Below are positions 60,201 to 64,000 of a DNA stretch of 64,000 bases, piece by piece. The stretch is taken from assembly GCA_025267735.1 (NCBI GenBank), contig CM046301.1, positions 15,746,190 through 15,810,189 of the forward strand. Reading direction: 5' to 3'. Source of the stretch: Mactra quadrangularis (Eukaryota > Mollusca > Bivalvia > Venerida > Mactridae). The first letter of the stretch is position 1. The number at the start of each line of letters is the position of its first letter. The notes under the pieces were generated by a model. It worked only from the letters and a program-made list of their open reading frames with translations, was not told the DNA's origin and did not search any database. The translations under genes were made by a program, and so were the position numbers.

Positions 60201-62100
60201 AATAGTAAATCCTTCTACATTTTGTAAATTGTAGAGTAATATAATTGTTAATTTTTGGATAATATGCTGGTCTGTAATTGTATACTTTAAGCTGTGAAAT
60301 TACGATTTTTTAGTGGTCGCTAAGCAAAGGTTTCTGAATATAAGCATATCTTTATCGTACTGTACACAAAATGTTTTTAAAGGTTCTTGATAACATTTGT
60401 TGTACGGAAATCTAGCCGCAACCGGTCCCAAGCCCGATTGTGAAATGAAGAGGGCAGTACTGACTAATAACTTACCGAAGGCCAGCAGAGAAAGGTTTTT
60501 CCAACGGCATGTCTCTTTGGAGCTTTAACTTTCAATTTTGAACTAAAGTTCCGGTCGAGGTCTGCATATCATACATCCTTAGGAGCGGTTGGAACCCGGT
60601 TAAGAAATAAACGACAAACAAATGAATTTGGTGAACGAAAACGATTGGCTTAATGTATGTTACATTTACAGCCTACAGGATACATTGTACATTTCTAAGT
60701 ACTTTGTATCGTATTACAACGTATGGTAATTTAGTCTGTATATATGATTATCGTACAAGTTCATGGAGATCAATAAGTTCTTAGAAATAAGTGATAATAG
60801 ATTTACTGTCTATATGAATGACAGTTGATTACATTTGTTGCGATAAATGTATGATGTAAAGATAATATCTGGGGCGGTTCAAGTATCAGGGTTTTGGGGG
60901 GTTATAGGGGTCATCTAATATGCACTTTTAGAAGCGCACATTTGTTCTTAGTTATCGAGACGACGGTATAATTAAGATGTTGCAACCAAATGTTTTAAAT
61001 TTTCAATAGTTCTTATAGGTGTATCAATGAATGAAATATTTCTGTATTTAGCTACAGTGATATAGAACTCTATTTTTACGAAAAGAATATTGGGTAGTGT
61101 CTTACTAATCTTATTCCTTAATTAGTGGCGATAGGAAATTATATTAGATATTAACAAAGTACGCTATAATAGGTACATGTACATTGTTGTACTAAATAAT
61201 AAAACAGTATCACAAATTCATGCACGTTGTATATCTAAAATCAAGTTCAACAAACTGTCGGTCAATGAGATAGGGAAAGGGCGTTCCATCGGATGGTCAG
61301 TGAGGTGGGGAAAAGGCCCTTTCAGATTCTCTCTCCATAAAAATGACCAGTCCATCCCTGGATATTGATAGAATGCGATCAAGATAATCTAACTTGCCAA
61401 AACAAATTACTTTCCTATATTACATCATTCTAGTATGAATGATTATCTTCCAGCAATCTTCTCTATGTTTACAACGATATAGATAATCTGATCACTGGGT
61501 CAATGTACGCTAAATCTTGAAAGGTTTTTGACCCGCCTTCTTTGTTGTGTATTCTTCTGTTTGGTAGAACAGATTGATAGATCAGCGCAAAACTAGGCCA
61601 ACCTCATGTAGATAAAAGGATGGTGTTGGCTAGTTTTGCACTGGTCCGTCAAGATACAATCGCACTTCTGTAATCGGTAATTCCGTATTCGATCGTGTTC
61701 GGGTTGGAACCGACAATGAGCTGTAATAGGTCATTGGGAACAGACATTCACAATCGGAATACCTCGGTCATTCACATGAATTGTTGATAACGTCCAAAGT
61801 GATCAGAATGAGATAGTCAATATTGTATTCAATTACGACTATAATCGATACATCGTTGCCGTCCGTGTGTTTTCTCAATTATTTCTTTTTTCTATTTCAC
61901 AGGTTCACACAAAACCAGAAGTTTCATTGAAAGAAGCCGCAGAACTAGCAGACAAATGCGGAGCTGCTTCCTACGTGGAGTGCTCTTCACTGACGTCAGA
62001 CGGAATCCCTGACGTCATCAGAGAAACCATAGAAACAGTTCAGAAGCACTTCGATTGTCGATCGAGCAAAAATAGATGCTGTCATTGTAACATCATCTGA
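48295..62100 (+). CDS. Divergent Rho-family GTPase (4 exons, 213 aa)
   Basis: Exons: 48295-48481, 53166-53224, 57343-57540 and 61903-62100. GT-AG introns of 4.1-4.7 kb; 214 codons including the stop. It has a basic 24-residue extension before IKC, G1 GDAGVGKSS (31-39), effector loop PTIFDNYA, G3 FDTAGK (77-82), a Rho-type EDYDRLR, G4 TQTD (136-139), a shortened insert region, G5 ECSSLT, and a Cys-rich tail ending in CNII (CAAX, 210-213) with extra cysteines that could be palmitoylated. Ala33 (Ras Gly12) and Lys82 (Ras Gln61) replace residues needed for GTP hydrolysis, so a mostly GTP-bound protein is predicted. Introns 1 and 2 are at the same codon and phase as in the Cdc42-like gene at 19506, while intron 3 is extra. 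Rho-family membership is secure; the subfamily is not. Confidence 0.93.
48482..53165 (+). other. Intron 1 of the Rho-family gene
   Basis: GT at 48482, AG at 53165. No nested gene recognised. GGGCCGTGCCGGTCGCC occurs at 49321-49337 and recurs inverted at about 54553 and 55407. Reading frames at 50196-50608 have no similarity. Confidence 0.6.
54294..54372 (+). mobile_element. SINE tail fragment (family 1)
   Basis: CAGGAAAGCTAGGTTAGGTG, GGACGCCGTGAAATGACC and ACGGCGTTAACTCCAATAAA match the 3' end of the copy at 57795. In intron 2 of the Rho-family gene. Confidence 0.7.
57795..57975 (+). mobile_element. tRNA-derived SINE (family 1), head-truncated
   Basis: Starts at the CCACCCGGGG next to box B and keeps the full body and tail: GGAAAGCTATGTTAGGTGCG, TGGACGCCGTAAAATGACC and AACGGCGTTAAATCCAATT. 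In intron 3 of the Rho-family gene. Confidence 0.75.
58494..58672. repeat. Three tandem copies of a 61-63-bp unit
   Basis: Each unit contains GGAAAATGGCGATATTTGTC, then GAATATCGTGG. Copies start near 58494, 58557 and 58618. In intron 3; open frames on both strands here reflect the repeat period. Confidence 0.8.
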
Positions 62101-62648
62101 GTTCATTGAGTTCAATATCAGCTGTAAATACTTGCTTATTGTCTCGTGACACTCAATCATAAACACAATAGTTAAATCGTGCGCATGCGCACCGGTGAAC
62201 ATTTGACATCCGCGTGCGTAACGGAAGTATTGGTTCTGCACAAAGAGTGTTTGGATACCTTTCTTAATGACTGTGATAACGTTTTGTATAAATCTATTGT
62301 GAGTAATTTACAGTTATCATATTTAATGTTAAATATGAAGCCAGTACGTTGTATTCCACGACCAATGTGACTTTAAATTATCATTAACTGAATATATCTT
62401 TCAGCCATTCTTGCTTTGTACGTTTCGACTTCCTGTATGTGTCAACTGTGCTGTCAAGAAGTTCTGTGTAATGGTGGAATATGGAACAGGAACACAAGTC
62501 CATGAAATAGTCTTAGTCAATGGCCCTGTATTTATAGAACTTCATATATTTGACAATAATTGCCAATTACGCCACAAAGCTTAATTTGACAAATTTGTCA
62601 ATGTACACCAATGTACACCTATAGTCAACAGACACTAGTCACTCTTGG

Positions 62649-62654
62649 AATAAA
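62649..62654 (+). terminator. Candidate poly(A) signal of the Rho-family gene
   Basis: AATAAA about 550 nt after the stop codon; another AATAAA lies near 63210. Confidence 0.35.
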
Positions 62655-64000
62655 TGTGTGCTTATGGGTATCATGTCTTTCATTGTGTTTTGTCAGTGTG
62701 TGGAACCGTATGTTCGGACATGTCGTTATTCGGACGCAGCACATTTAAGGTGATATTCTATCCTCTCACTAACGGACAGTTATGTAAGATAGACGTAAGA
62801 AGAAAGGAATTTGATAAAACTTGCCTAAATTTTGGAAGGCCATTTCAGATTGCACGTGATGAGTGGCATATATTTGAACATGTGTGTGATCTTAATATTT
62901 TTATGTTGAACGCTTTCAAACTCACTGCAGTCATCATTTTCCTCTGTTGAATTAAGTTGCAAAGCATGACGTACGCTCTGTGAGAAACTCGGGATGCTAA
63001 GTCAGTAATTTCTGCGGTGTACTATTGTAATATGTTATTCTTTTTATCAACACAATTTATAACTTACGATGCAATAATGGTATCCCGACCTAGACACCAA
63101 TCTGATATTTTCTGAGTAAAAAATGTTGCATGTCGGGAAATGTTCATGTTTAATAACTTCATTCTTATCAACACCTGATTTTAAATATTGTTTTCTCTCA
63201 TATACTCAGAAACAATAAAATTACTATCTGAAAACAGCGTTCTCGATTTTGATTGGTTAATATTACATATGTAATAAAAACACATCTTGATTCTTAAATC
63301 TAAGGTAGTTACACCACATTAAATGTGATTTCATTTTAAAATGGAACAGCACCTGTTCTATTCCATGTGTTTACAACAAAACCTCGCCCCCCGAAACGCT
63401 CCAAAATATATTAAAACTTGAAGCTTCTGCAAACTAGACAATAATCGGATCCTAACGGTTGTTTTTTCCGGAATTTGCAATTGTTTTGCATTATGATAAA
63501 ATAGGTTAGGACAATTCGTACGAGAGTCCGGGTTATTCAAATAACTCTGCAACAAAAGAAATAACGATAGTTGATAAATTTAAGGTAGCTCCACACTTTA
63601 CAAATTAATTTTCGACTTTCCTTCGATCTTGCTCAAATTAAGTACACTTGTCAATTAAAGTTTCATAGTGTGGTTCCCGGTCTCGTATTCTACGCAATAC
63701 TTTAGTAGGGGCAGGTAATCTTGGCTGACTAGTTCATTTGTACATCGTGCGTATCGTATACATTTGTATGTCACGTGCATATACAATGGATATTAAATTA
63801 GCCAGTGCATTGTGGGATTTTACCATCGGGGTTTTGTGGTAACTAAACCATTAATAAAGAGATTGTTGCTTTTACATTTTTATGATTTTGAATGGATGAA
63901 TATTAACTTGTGTGTACTATCAAATTTATCAATACTTTGTTTATTGTTGCACGTTGCCAAACAGCGTTCAATAATGAACTTAAACTTGCTGTTAATATGT
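62655..64000. other. Downstream region, no gene recognised
   Basis: AT-rich. A 98-codon + frame at 62654-62950 and a 65-codon - frame at 63358-63555 show no recognisable similarity or splice context. Confidence 0.4.

Overview
The window looks like an AT-rich, intron-rich animal genome, most likely a lophotrochozoan and plausibly a bivalve mollusc. This is inferred from the small divergent GTPase genes with long GT-AG introns, several families of tRNA-derived SINEs and many short terminal-inverted-repeat (TIR) elements. Four protein-coding genes can be assembled exon by exon, and all four reading frames close correctly across their splice sites.

Left part (1-14.7 kb): a Rab1-like small GTPase on + (coding 1521-5617, 7 exons) ends tail-to-tail with FCF1/UTP24, the PIN-domain nuclease of 18S rRNA processing, on - (coding 14665-7817, 8 exons). 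The Rab gene has an approximately 1.8 kb 3' region, up to a poly(A) signal at 7429. It carries four related, covarying hairpins with the layout of type II SECIS elements (selenocysteine insertion sequences): AUGA/UGA quartet, variable helix, unpaired AAA, mini-stem. This is the most unusual signal in the window.

Middle (19.5-29 kb): a Cdc42/Rac-like Rho GTPase on - (coding 25506-19506, 3 coding exons, CAAX CRIL). Its 5' end sits in an array of degenerate repeats carrying RFX X-box-like motifs (CCATGGCAAC). About 19 kb without a recognisable gene follows (29-48 kb), full of SINE, MITE, fold-back and retroposon-tail fragments, including an 80-bp perfect palindrome flanked by a 9-bp target duplication.

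Right part (48.3-62.1 kb): a second, more divergent Rho-family GTPase on + (coding 48295-62100, 4 exons, CAAX CNII). It shares its first two intron positions and a 59-nt exon with the middle Rho gene, so the two are head-to-head paralogs. It carries Ala and Lys at the Ras-12 and Ras-61 equivalents, predicting a GTPase-impaired switch.

Three genes encode membrane-anchored GTPase switches for vesicle traffic or the cytoskeleton. FCF1 is an unrelated housekeeping gene. No complete autonomous transposon, canonical tRNA, rRNA or CRISPR array was recognised.
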